A stretch of DNA of 22,956 nt, taken from a virus. The stretch is from the IMG/VR virus record IMGVR_UViG_3300048088_000034, positions 1 to 22,956 of that record, one strand, 5' to 3'. Position 1 is the stretch's first letter; each line of letters starts with the position of its first letter. The notes under the pieces are model-generated. The model saw only the letters and a program-made list of their open reading frames with translations. It searched no databases and was not told the origin of the DNA. Positions 15,182 to 21,033 of this stretch are shown in pieces. The position numbers and the translations under genes were made by a program.

Positions 15182-15733
15182 TTAGCGGTAGTAATCATCC
15201 CAACTATTCATCTGTTCATACGGCTCGCGGTCCTTCTCGAAACCATCCGCACGAATTCCAGTGAACAAGATATGGCTGGCCATATAGCGATGCTCGAATC
15301 CGAGAGCCATATGTTCCAGCTTATCGTCGATCAACTCGCTATAAGCAACGTAATGCTTTTCGTGCGTAGCGATAAAACCGTCTGAGAAATTGAAGCAACG
15401 TTTCAGAAAATTGATCTTAGACTGGGTGTGTTCTGGGAAGCATGAACTCACAAATACGATAGTTTGTCCATTATCATGGGCTCGCTTAAGCGCTTCTACA
15501 GAACCCTCCACCGGTTCCAACTTGTCATACAAATCCGGCTTGCGCCAGAATGATATCGGGTCTACATAGTTCTTCAGACCATCGGCAACCAGAATCTCTT
15601 TCATCTCAGTGACCAAATCATAGGTCCGAGTCAAATTCAATACTGGCTTATCCGTGAACTGTTTGAACCAGTCCATCCAAGGTGTTAGCGAATCAACGAC
15701 CGTCAAATCCACGTCGCATGCAATAATACCCAT
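15182..15733 (-). CDS. 5'-deoxyribonucleotidase-like HAD phosphatase
   Basis: The protein has 183 residues. It shows HAD motif I CDVDLTVVDS with D7 and D9, a motif II-like VFVSSCF segment, and an acidic DDKLEH segment near residue 137. These fit the 5'(3')-deoxyribonucleotidase (NT5C) group, which removes phosphate from deoxynucleoside monophosphates such as dUMP or dTMP. The start lies just downstream of a T4-type early promoter (15773-15801). Sitting beside a putative thymine-modification gene and near dCMP deaminase, it may remove normal thymidine or uridine nucleotides; this is inference. Confidence 0.87.
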   Translation of the reverse strand: MGIIACDVDLTVVDSLTPWMDWFKQFTDKPVLNLTRTYDLVTEMKEILVADGLKNYVDPISFWRKPDLYDKLEPVEGSVEALKRAHDNGQTIVFVSSCFPEHTQSKINFLKRCFNFSDGFIATHEKHYVAYSELIDDKLEHMALGFEHRYMASHILFTGIRADGFEKDREPYEQMNSWDDYYR

Positions 15734-15740
15734 CTAAATA
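15733..15740 (+). promoter_or_regulatory. Candidate T4-type late promoter box for the homing endonuclease
   Basis: TCTAAATA on the plus strand differs from the T4 late box TATAAATA at one position and lies 72 bases before the homing endonuclease start codon. Homing endonucleases in T4 are often transcribed late. This is a weak single-box match. Confidence 0.3.
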
Positions 15741-15772
15741 TTCCATCCACTAGGGTTAGTTAAGTTAATCCT

Positions 15773-15801
15773 ATCATACTATATTTTACATATAAAGTAA
15801 A
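15773..15801 (-). promoter_or_regulatory. T4-type early promoter for the nucleotide-metabolism cassette
   Basis: On the minus strand the -35 box TTTACT (15801-15796) and -10 box TATGAT (15778-15773) are 17 bases apart, with CTTTACTTTATATG at the -35 side. It drives the genes from 15733 down to phoH. Its upstream edge is only 11 bases from the plus-strand homing endonuclease start codon. Confidence 0.75.
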
Positions 15802-15812
15802 GGCTTATCCAT

Positions 15813-16490
15813 ATGAACCATTATGTATATCAGATAACAAATAACATAAACAGCAAGATTTATGTTGGAGTCAGATCATGTGAATGTGATCCAAATGAAG
15901 ACAAATATATGGGGTCTGGCGTCGCTATCATCAGGGCTCATAATAAGTATGGGTTAGATAACTTTACCAAGGAAATTATAAGTACATTCGATACAAGAGA
16001 ATTGGCCAATATAGCAGAAGCTGAGATTGTCACTTTAGAATTCTGCGATAGACCAGATACGTATAATATGCGAGAAGGCGGAACCAATGGGTTATTGACT
16101 GAGGAACAGAAAACCAGAATATCAGAAACAAGAAGCGGCATCCCGGCTTGGAACAAGGGTATCCCAAGAACTGAAGATGAGAAAAGGAGGATGTCTGAAA
16201 ATCGTATGGGCGTAGAAGCATGGAATAAAGGCATTCCTAGAGATCAGGAAACTAAGGACAAGATTTCCAAAACTAGATTAGAAAGGAAAATCGAATCTCC
16301 ATTCAAGGGAAGAAAACATACTCCAGAGAGCCTAGCTAAACTGAAGGATAAGGTCGTATCTGAAGAAGTTAAAAACAAGATGAGCGAGTCTTGCCGTAAT
16401 CAAGAAAGATATAATTGTATTCATTGCGGAACTGAGTGTACTGCAGGAAACCTTAAGCGATGGCATAACGATAACTGTAAGCACAAATAA
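15813..16490 (+). CDS. GIY-YIG homing endonuclease with NUMOD3 motifs
   Basis: The protein has 225 residues. About 1-90 is a GIY-YIG nuclease domain (YVYQITNNINSKIYVGVRS; the variant core is YVY then YVG). About 96-185 holds NUMOD3-type DNA-binding repeats (ETRSGIPAWNKGIP and ENRMGVEAWNKGIP, then SPFKGRKHTPESLAKL). The C-terminus is a zinc-finger-like CIHCG followed by RWHNDNC. Such Seg-type enzymes cut DNA and spread themselves. The gene is on the opposite strand to its neighbours, which are intact, so it is free-standing rather than inside an intron. It uses the frequent codon AAA and appears slightly more AT-rich than its surroundings, consistent with horizontal arrival. The ribosome site is weak (AAAGG). 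Confidence 0.93.
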   Translation: MNHYVYQITNNINSKIYVGVRSCECDPNEDKYMGSGVAIIRAHNKYGLDNFTKEIISTFDTRELANIAEAEIVTLEFCDRPDTYNMREGGTNGLLTEEQKTRISETRSGIPAWNKGIPRTEDEKRRMSENRMGVEAWNKGIPRDQETKDKISKTRLERKIESPFKGRKHTPESLAKLKDKVVSEEVKNKMSESCRNQERYNCIHCGTECTAGNLKRWHNDNCKHK

Positions 16491-16491
16491 C

Positions 16492-16519
16492 AAAAGCCCT
16501 TCCGTGAGGAAGGGCTTTT
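16492..16519. terminator. Bidirectional rho-independent terminator
   Basis: A perfect 12-base-pair stem (16492-16503 with 16508-16519) closed by GTGA has TTTT on the plus side (followed by CTGTTTT) and TTTT on the minus side. It starts just after the homing endonuclease stop and lies 12 bases beyond the gp32 stop, so it can end both convergent transcripts. Confidence 0.9.
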
Positions 16520-16531
16520 CTGTTTTACATA

Positions 16532-17566
16532 TTACATACCTTGTAGGAGGCGCTCAAACTCAGCCATTTCATCCGAATCGCCAGCCAAAGGCGCTGCGTC
16601 AGCAGTCTTTCCGACAGACGGAGCAGGAGTTGACTTAGCTTGTTCAGCAGGAGCTTCTTTCGAGCCGCCAGTCATTTCATCAAGCATTTGCTCTGCAGTC
16701 TTAGGCTTACCGGCTGCGGGAACATCAGAACCGCCTTCGGCACCAATACCCATAACCTTCTCATACTTTGCCTTCAGTTCGTCGTAGGTCTTGAAGTTCT
16801 TACGATCATAGAACTCAGCGATGGAATGCGATGCCTTCCAAATGCGTTCCATTTCAGCTTCATCACCACCAGCCAACGGGCCTTGCGGACCCCACTTGAC
16901 GCTATCAAAATTCGGCGCGTCGATTTCCTTCTCACCAATCTTCTTCTTCGTGTACGTCAAGTTCAAGATCAGGTCTGCACCTTCGAACATATCGAACGGG
17001 TCAAACACCGGATCAGTATCAAACTCAGGCTTGTTACACTTCTCAAGAATCTTACGAATCGTCTCACCGAATTCATAGATCATAACCTTACCGTTGTTCT
17101 CAGGATTCGTACCATCCTTGATAATGAGAACGTTGGCGTAATAGGTCGTGCTCGGCAAACGCTTCTTCAGAGCATTCTTAAGAATCTCATCATTGTTCTT
17201 CTTGGCAGTACCCCAAAGCGGGCCATCATAGGCACGAACAGGACAGTCTTCACCGAACGTCTGAAGCGACTTTTCGATGTACCAACCCTTCGGTCCTTGG
17301 AAACCGTGGCTCAGAATCTTAGCCATCGGAGTCAGGTCTTCAGCCTTGTACTTACCTTCTTCGACACCAACCTCATCCACAAACGGAATAGGCAGGAATC
17401 GGATAATATTCACAGACTTGTTGTCTTTTGCATTACGAACCGGCTTCCAAATGCGTTCATCTTTCTTGAATCCACCGCCATTTTGACCAGTCTTTTCCAG
17501 CTTTTGTTGCAGAGCTTGGAAGTTTGAACCTTTACGTGCACGTAGTGCGTTAAAATCTACAGCCAT
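16532..17566 (-). CDS. 32: Single-stranded DNA-binding protein gp32-like
   Basis: The protein has 344 residues (T4 gp32 has 301). It shows a basic N-terminal cooperativity region (RARKGSNF near 9-16), the DNA-binding core (SHGF near 86, then KGWYIE, TYYANVLIIKDGTNPENNGK and DSVKWGPQGPLAG), and a long Ala/Pro/Gly linker ending in an acidic tail (DSDEMAEFERLLQGM), which recruits replication proteins in T4. In T4 the core zinc ion is held by His64, Cys77, Cys87 and Cys90. By eye alignment the matching positions here are His87, Lys99, Cys108 and Arg111, so two ligands are missing and zinc binding looks lost. It follows the gp33-like gene, as in the T4 33-59-32 region, but no gene 59 is present in between. 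Confidence 0.95.
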   Translation of the reverse strand: MAVDFNALRARKGSNFQALQQKLEKTGQNGGGFKKDERIWKPVRNAKDNKSVNIIRFLPIPFVDEVGVEEGKYKAEDLTPMAKILSHGFQGPKGWYIEKSLQTFGEDCPVRAYDGPLWGTAKKNNDEILKNALKKRLPSTTYYANVLIIKDGTNPENNGKVMIYEFGETIRKILEKCNKPEFDTDPVFDPFDMFEGADLILNLTYTKKKIGEKEIDAPNFDSVKWGPQGPLAGGDEAEMERIWKASHSIAEFYDRKNFKTYDELKAKYEKVMGIGAEGGSDVPAAGKPKTAEQMLDEMTGGSKEAPAEQAKSTPAPSVGKTADAAPLAGDSDEMAEFERLLQGM

Positions 17567-17669
17567 GTTTATATCTCGCTTACAATAATTTTAGTTTCAT
17601 AGAATGTCATTCTTTCTTTTAGGATGGAACGAGCAATGAGCTTCTGACCTTCTCTTGCCGCTATACGTT

Positions 17670-17696
17670 TATTTAGTCTGGCTTTTTACGCCAGAC
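17670..17696 (-). promoter_or_regulatory. Hairpin plus candidate late promoter box between the gp33-like gene and 32
   Basis: A 7-base-pair stem (17676-17682 with 17690-17696, 7-base loop) lies 12 bases after the gp33-like stop. On the minus strand ACTAAATA (17677-17670) overlaps its 3' edge and shares the TAAATA core of the T4 late box. No T-run follows, so this is not a clear terminator. The remaining bases down to the gp32 start (17567-17669) show no other clear signal. Confidence 0.35.
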
Positions 17697-17708
17697 ACAT
17701 ATTATACC

Positions 17709-17972
17709 TTAGAACCCGATCACAGAGCTAGTGGTGTTACGTTCTTTCAGTAGACGCAGCTGCATTGCTTCATTTTTGATCTTATCAAACAATGAAGGGC
17801 TGATCAGCTTCTTACCATCTTCGGGCTCAAGACCCAGTTCTTCAATATACTGAGTGGTATGATAAATATAGGAATCTTCATCCTTATCCGACCACGCCCG
17901 GCTTTCCACTTCAAGCGAAAACTCTTCAGACGAAGGAATCGCCACGGGAGTTGCTTCAACTACGTTTTCCAT
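17709..17972 (-). CDS. 33: Late-transcription coactivator gp33-like protein
   Basis: The protein has 87 residues (T4 gp33 has 112). The C-terminal half, YIYHTTQYIEELGLEPEDG followed by KLISPSLFDKIKNEAMQLRLL, follows the T4 gp33 pattern (a helix ending 'fleEnsIpe', then 'FIPSGIIEKIQSEAIDENLL'). The short hydrophobic C-terminus SSVIGF is in the place of the T4 tail that binds the sliding clamp gp45. In T4, gp33 links RNA polymerase, gp55 and the clamp to activate late promoters. The location immediately upstream of gene 32 matches T4 order, which strengthens the call. I chose the ATG at 17972 because AAGGAAGTAAA precedes it directly after the upstream stop; longer readings run into the upstream gene. 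Confidence 0.8.
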   Translation of the reverse strand: MENVVEATPVAIPSSEEFSLEVESRAWSDKDEDSYIYHTTQYIEELGLEPEDGKKLISPSLFDKIKNEAMQLRLLKERNTTSSVIGF

Positions 17973-17973
17973 T

Positions 17974-18294
17974 TTACTTCCTTGCGTCATGAAGGATGAA
18001 CCACGGCATATCGTCAATCCATACGTTGACTGAGATACCTTGTTCAAACATAAAGTCGTGTTTATTTCGGCGTTCGGTGAAGAAAATATTGTCCACCTTG
18101 CCAGTGAGGGTGCGAACTACATCAGCGCCTTCTTTACGATATCGCATTGTAACGCAATACACAGTATGACCACTAGCCTTAGCAGCTGTAATGAAGGCGT
18201 CCCATAGACGGGGATCGCGGGTGTATGTGTCGTCGTAATCAAGAGAGATTACCATTTTCTTGATTCCGTAATCATATTCGGAGCAGTCATTCAT
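17974..18294 (-). CDS. Small HAD-family phosphatase-like protein
   Basis: The protein has 106 residues. It shows HAD motif I SLDYDDTYTRD (D19, D21, T23) and a motif IV-like VNVWIDDMPWF (D94 and D95), with VYCVTMRYRK between them. It is a minimal HAD domain without a cap, the type annotated in many phages as a hydrolase; the substrate is unknown. The ATG overlaps the stop of the upstream gene (ATGA) and follows AGGAG. An internal ATG at residue 14 is a possible alternative start. Confidence 0.83.
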   Translation of the reverse strand: MNDCSEYDYGIKKMVISLDYDDTYTRDPRLWDAFITAAKASGHTVYCVTMRYRKEGADVVRTLTGKVDNIFFTERRNKHDFMFEQGISVNVWIDDMPWFILHDARK

Positions 18295-18497
18295 GCACGC
18301 TCCTGCCAGTTCTTGAAGAAAATCTCTAGGGATTCTCTATCTATTCCCGCAGCTTCTGCATGCTCTTTGGACATAGGCAAACCCGCGTTCCTCATACTAC
18401 AAGGACACAAGGGTTCACCATGAACCGGTCCCATACAAGCACATAATACGGGACCAATTTGTTTCGAATAAAACTGATCAGATTTGTTATACGTCAA
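18291..18497 (-). CDS. Cys-rich small protein, probable TTG start
   Basis: The protein has 68 residues. It contains CACMGPVHGEPLCPCSMRN, a four-Cys cluster that could bind a metal, followed by GLPMSKEHAEAAGIDRESLE. I place the start at TTG 18497 because GGAAGGA lies 9 bases before it and the overlap with the upstream gene is then only 11 bases. A longer reading would overlap the zinc-ribbon gene by about 100 bases. The function is unknown. Confidence 0.65.
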   Translation of the reverse strand: MTYNKSDQFYSKQIGPVLCACMGPVHGEPLCPCSMRNAGLPMSKEHAEAAGIDRESLEIFFKNWQERA

Positions 18498-18741
18498 TCG
18501 TACTTGTCCTTCCAGCAGTTTTCTTAATCTCCCGCAGACGGTCCTTGAACACGTCTGGAACTCCCTTGCGGAAATCGCCCACTCCAGCAACGATACGCGG
18601 AGAACCTATCACTTGATCAATACCACCCGTTTCTTTACAGTTAGGGCAGGGAGCCTCTTTAGGTTGATTGCGGTCTGCAATCTTCAAAACATCCGAGAAG
18701 GTATGCTCACACTTCTCGCACTTATATTCATACAATGGCAT
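18487..18741 (-). CDS. FmdB-type zinc-ribbon protein
   Basis: The protein has 84 residues. The start MPLYEYKCEKCEHTF and the second pair PCPNC give two Cys pairs (C8/C11 and C32/C35), which is the FmdB/CxxC zinc-ribbon signature. The C-terminal part carries basic residues and FRKGVPDVFKDRLREIKK, which may bind nucleic acid. Phage members are usually of unknown role, some being proposed as regulators. The gene begins 2 bases after the upstream stop. Confidence 0.88.
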   Translation of the reverse strand: MPLYEYKCEKCEHTFSDVLKIADRNQPKEAPCPNCKETGGIDQVIGSPRIVAGVGDFRKGVPDVFKDRLREIKKTAGRTSTIDV

Positions 18742-18743
18742 AC

Positions 18744-18968
18744 TTAATCCAAATAATGTTCTTGATGTTCAAACAAATCCCCCACGCATTGGAGATTATG
18801 CTTATCGGCCAACTCTACGCCATAAGCAATAGCTTCGTCCTTGCCCTCATACGGCCATGTTTTACGGGAGGCGATGCAATAATCCCTGAACTCATAATCC
18901 CAAGCCAGAACTAAATCCAGCTTAGTCTTATCAGAACGCGGAAATACTACTATCCAAACTTGGCTCAT
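18744..18968 (-). CDS. Hypothetical protein, 74 residues
   Basis: I do not recognise it. It begins MSQVWIVVFPRSDKTKLDLV and contains WDYEFRDYCIASRKTWPYEG and an HQEH near the end. It is a soluble alpha/beta-looking small protein. The ATG overlaps the stop of the nucleotidyltransferase-like gene (ATGA), so it is coupled within the same operon. Confidence 0.75.
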   Translation of the reverse strand: MSQVWIVVFPRSDKTKLDLVLAWDYEFRDYCIASRKTWPYEGKDEAIAYGVELADKHNLQCVGDLFEHQEHYLD

Positions 18969-19897
18969 TGATTGAATACCTTGTCAACTAGTTCCACGAT
19001 ATACAGCGAGTCAATTTTAACTTCCGGGTTTTCTTCCCGCGCCTTTGCCATAACAATCAGCAAATGATTCATGTACGCCTGGTCGCATCCAGTCAGCTGA
19101 TCCTTAACAACGTTAACATCTGTAAGGTCCAGATCGTTGACTTGCCATGCCATCTTCAGGATTTCCCCTGCCGAGATACGCCAGCCGCGCTCAATAAACT
19201 TGCGCATACGGAACAGGCTACAAATCGGATATAGGGAACCCGTATAGTTCAGGGTCTTGCTGAGAATGGATTCAAGAGCCGAAGCGCGCAGATCCAAAGT
19301 ATCAGTTTGGTAATCATACACGTTCTTGCAATGCTCGAAGTCGTAATTCTTATGAATCTCTTCAGGAGAGCCATAGAAACGAATCACCAATTGGATCTTA
19401 TCCGTCAAGGTAATAGCATTGGCGCTTAGGAAAACCGGGCGATAGCGTTCTTTCTTTGCTTCCTCGGTTTGTTGAGGCTTAAGGATGTAATCAGCTACTG
19501 CGTCTGCACCACCCTCGCCAAGACCTTCTTCATATGCGAATTCAGGGGTATCTTCAGCGTCATCCGCTTGAGCTACTCCGTGACTTTGGACGTGAATCTG
19601 AACACGGCCATTTTCATCAACCTCTACAACGGGCTGCATGCCGTGATCGCCGTTCAGACGTGTGAAAGTCTTACAGTAATACTCGGCAATAGCTTCTGTC
19701 GTTTCCTTCGTCTTGAAGTAGATGTCGAAGTCCTTGATCTCATCGCCCATCAACATCGAAACGATAGAACCGCCGGTAACAATAACGTCACGGCGCAGTA
19801 GCCTTTGTACGTCTTTATCGTCAACCGACTTAATCCAATCGCCAATCTTATTCTTCAGAATCTTACGAATTGACTTGCTCTTAAAACCGTGTTCCAT
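18965..19897 (-). CDS. Nucleotidyltransferase-fold protein (NTase superfamily)
   Basis: The protein has 310 residues. The core motif VIVTGGSIVSMLMGDEIKDF then DIYF gives the GGS and DxD (D56, D58) signature of the polymerase-beta-like nucleotidyltransferase superfamily. The C-terminal half is helical (for example ASALESILSKTLNYTGSLYP). Proteins of this form are common in T4-like phages and their substrate is unknown; tRNA, protein or nucleotide transfer are all possible. The gene has its own promoter (19935-19963) and a GGAG site before the ATG at 19897. An inverted repeat brackets this region. It is the first gene of a chain of overlapping genes that leads to the gp33-like gene. Confidence 0.83.
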   Translation of the reverse strand: MEHGFKSKSIRKILKNKIGDWIKSVDDKDVQRLLRRDVIVTGGSIVSMLMGDEIKDFDIYFKTKETTEAIAEYYCKTFTRLNGDHGMQPVVEVDENGRVQIHVQSHGVAQADDAEDTPEFAYEEGLGEGGADAVADYILKPQQTEEAKKERYRPVFLSANAITLTDKIQLVIRFYGSPEEIHKNYDFEHCKNVYDYQTDTLDLRASALESILSKTLNYTGSLYPICSLFRMRKFIERGWRISAGEILKMAWQVNDLDLTDVNVVKDQLTGCDQAYMNHLLIVMAKAREENPEVKIDSLYIVELVDKVFNQ

Positions 19898-19898
19898 T

Positions 19899-19952
19899 CA
19901 TACTCCATAGTTAGTTATCTAAACAACAGATACTATTATACTATGGAGTATG
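19899..19952. repeat. 13-base inverted repeat bracketing a promoter start site
   Basis: CATACTCCATAGT (19899-19911) and ACTATGGAGTATG (19940-19952) are exact reverse complements separated by 28 bases. One arm covers the ribosome site of the 19897 gene and the other covers the -10/spacer of its promoter. The outer arm would not be in the transcript, so this is more likely a DNA-level site or a chance/duplication product than an mRNA hairpin. Confidence 0.7.
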
Positions 19953-19963
19953 TATGAAGTAAA
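19935..19963 (-). promoter_or_regulatory. T4-type early promoter for the 19897 operon
   Basis: On the minus strand the -35 box TTTACT (19963-19958) and -10 box TATAAT (19940-19935) are 17 bases apart; the -35 side reads CTTTACTTCATAC. It is about 38 bases before the 19897 start codon. Confidence 0.8.
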
Positions 19964-19982
19964 GTAGGGCAGCTGAATTTTA

Positions 19983-20219
19983 TTATTTGATAATCAGCTT
20001 GTTATTGAACTCGGAGATAGAATACAACGGCATGGGTTTAGAGTTACGGGGAATTATCAGAAGTTTTTGTATTACCTTGCCTACTTCTTCGTTCTCCCTT
20101 TGTAGCTTGATACCAAGTGATGGCATCTTCTCGATCATTTCGTGATTCTCGCGCAGACAACGCTTGAGAATACTTTCTAATGCCGAAACCTCTTCATGGG
20201 ATAACTCAATCTTTGCCAT
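19983..20219 (-). CDS. Hypothetical protein, 78 residues
   Basis: I do not recognise a function. The protein is helical in appearance (MAKIELSHEEVSALESILKR, then HEMIEKMPSLGIKLQRENEE and GKVIQKLLII) and rich in Glu, Lys and Leu, so a coiled coil or dimer is possible. The ATG at 20219 has a GGGAG site 7 bases before it. It lies between a weak promoter (20256-20284) and the promoter of the next operon, and no terminator is obvious after it. Confidence 0.72.
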   Translation of the reverse strand: MAKIELSHEEVSALESILKRCLRENHEMIEKMPSLGIKLQRENEEVGKVIQKLLIIPRNSKPMPLYSISEFNNKLIIK

Positions 20220-20255
20220 CGTCGTGCTCCCCTAAAAGTTACGTTCTTTTATCCT

Positions 20256-20284
20256 ATTATAGACCCCTTTTTAGCTATCGTAAG
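20256..20284 (-). promoter_or_regulatory. Weak promoter candidate for the 19983-20219 gene
   Basis: TATAAT (20261-20256, minus strand) has CTTACG 17 bases upstream at the -35 position, a poorer match than the other promoters in the window. It lies immediately after the SleB-type gene and 36 bases before the start codon at 20219. Confidence 0.5.
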
Positions 20285-20291
20285 ACGAAGG

Positions 20292-20789
20292 TCACATGTC
20301 CGACCGTCTAGGACGATAGAAAGCATGATCCCCGATCCTAGCAGTCACCTTATAGTGAACAAGCCAATTCTTGTCAGTGGCTAACTTAGGGTTGACGAAA
20401 TACAAAGACCCATGAGTCGGGTCTGCTCGATCCCCTTGCCAAGCCACCAAAGATGCCTTGATCGATTCCTCCATTTGTTTCTTTACGCCTGGTTTATCTT
20501 CCTTGATCCAAGTGACCTTCTTGAGAAAGTCAAATTGACCTCGCTGTCTTACTACCGCACATACATCGTCTGGGAAATTGCTGCTCTTTGTACGGTTGAT
20601 AATCACATAGGCTACAGCAATCTTTCCTTCCATGGATTGATTACCGGCTTCGCCGTGAACAGCTTGCGATAGGCAAGCTACTTCTTTGAGATTATCTATA
20701 TTGTCCATGTTTATGGCTGGTGGCTGAGATGCGCCGATGTTAACTGCCATAAACATTGATACTATCATCGCCTTGAATTGGGCAAGCAT
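20292..20789 (-). CDS. SleB-type cell-wall hydrolase with signal peptide
   Basis: The protein has 165 residues. It contains the Hydrolase_2 (SleB) domain: CLSQAVHGEAGNQSMEGK with the likely catalytic Glu47, GKIAVAYVIINRTKSSNFPD, RGQFDFL, and GDHAFYR near the end. SleB-type enzymes cleave peptidoglycan glycan strands. The first 20 residues (MLAQFKAMIVSMFMAVNIGA) look like a signal peptide or signal-anchor, so it would be exported by Sec and act in the periplasm, probably as a lysis enzyme. The ATG at 20789 has a strong AAAGGAG site. The gene has its own T4-type early promoter (20865-20893), which is unusual for a lysis gene and may mean regulation at the protein level or a different role. Confidence 0.87.
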   Translation of the reverse strand: MLAQFKAMIVSMFMAVNIGASQPPAINMDNIDNLKEVACLSQAVHGEAGNQSMEGKIAVAYVIINRTKSSNFPDDVCAVVRQRGQFDFLKKVTWIKEDKPGVKKQMEESIKASLVAWQGDRADPTHGSLYFVNPKLATDKNWLVHYKVTARIGDHAFYRPRRSDM

Positions 20790-20864
20790 ATACTACTCCT
20801 TTATTAATTATGATAGATTTTGATTTCGCTAGATTGCCTTAAAATATGGATTATGTAAAATTAG

Positions 20865-20893
20865 ATTATACCCTACTATACGAACATAGTAAA
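20865..20893 (-). promoter_or_regulatory. T4-type early promoter for the SleB-type gene
   Basis: On the minus strand the -35 box TTTACT (20893-20888) and -10 box TATAAT (20870-20865) are 17 bases apart. It lies about 75 bases before the start codon, leaving a 5' leader rich in A and T (20790-20864) that shows no clear structure. Confidence 0.78.
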
Positions 20894-20901
20894 GCGCCGA
20901 T

Positions 20902-20942
20902 AAAAATGGAAAACCGGAGAAACTTTTACGTTTCCCCGGTTT
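20902..20942 (-). terminator. Rho-independent terminator
   Basis: A 13-base stem with one internal mismatch (20911-20923 with 20930-20942, 6-base loop) is followed on the minus strand by TTTTCC and then ATTTTTA. It ends the transcript of the RuvC-containing operon before the SleB promoter. Confidence 0.75.
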
Positions 20943-20964
20943 GGTTGGTTTTTATTATGATTCT

Positions 20965-21033
20965 AGCCAGCTTTGAATAACTTCAATTTGACTCGACGCC
21001 AGAATTCAAAATGTCGAGTCCTCAAAGCTGGCT
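20965..21033 (-). other. Nested-hairpin element directly after the 21034-21543 gene
   Basis: Two perfect inverted repeats are nested: an outer 12-base-pair stem (20965-20976 AGCCAGCTTTGA with 21022-21033) and an inner 8-base-pair stem (20990-20997 GACTCGAC with 21013-21020), with a 13-base strand on one side, 1 base on the other, and a 15-base loop. The element abuts the stop codon of the gene and lies 22 bases before the terminator. It could be a stable 3' RNA structure, a small RNA or a protein-binding site. No function is known. Confidence 0.8.

Noticed and set aside
15734-16531. Group I intron hosting the homing endonuclease
   Set aside because: Both neighbouring genes are complete and the endonuclease gene has its own start, stop and terminator on the opposite strand.
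16640-17527. A 295-residue plus-strand open frame opposite gene 32
   Set aside because: It is antisense to a clear gp32 gene, has no ribosome site or domain, and its length follows from the codon use of gene 32.
17676-17696. Hairpin after the gp33-like gene as a rho-independent terminator
   Set aside because: No T-run follows on the minus strand (TAAATAAACG instead), so it is listed only as a hairpin.
17701-17729. Sigma-70-type promoter for gene 32 at TATAAT 17706-17701
   Set aside because: The -35 position reads AGCTCT, unlike the other promoters, and the site overlaps the end of the gp33-like coding sequence.
18498-18590. Longer N-terminus for the Cys-rich gene ending at 18291
   Set aside because: It would overlap the zinc-ribbon gene by about 100 bases in another frame and has no ribosome site; the TTG at 18497 has GGAAGGA before it.
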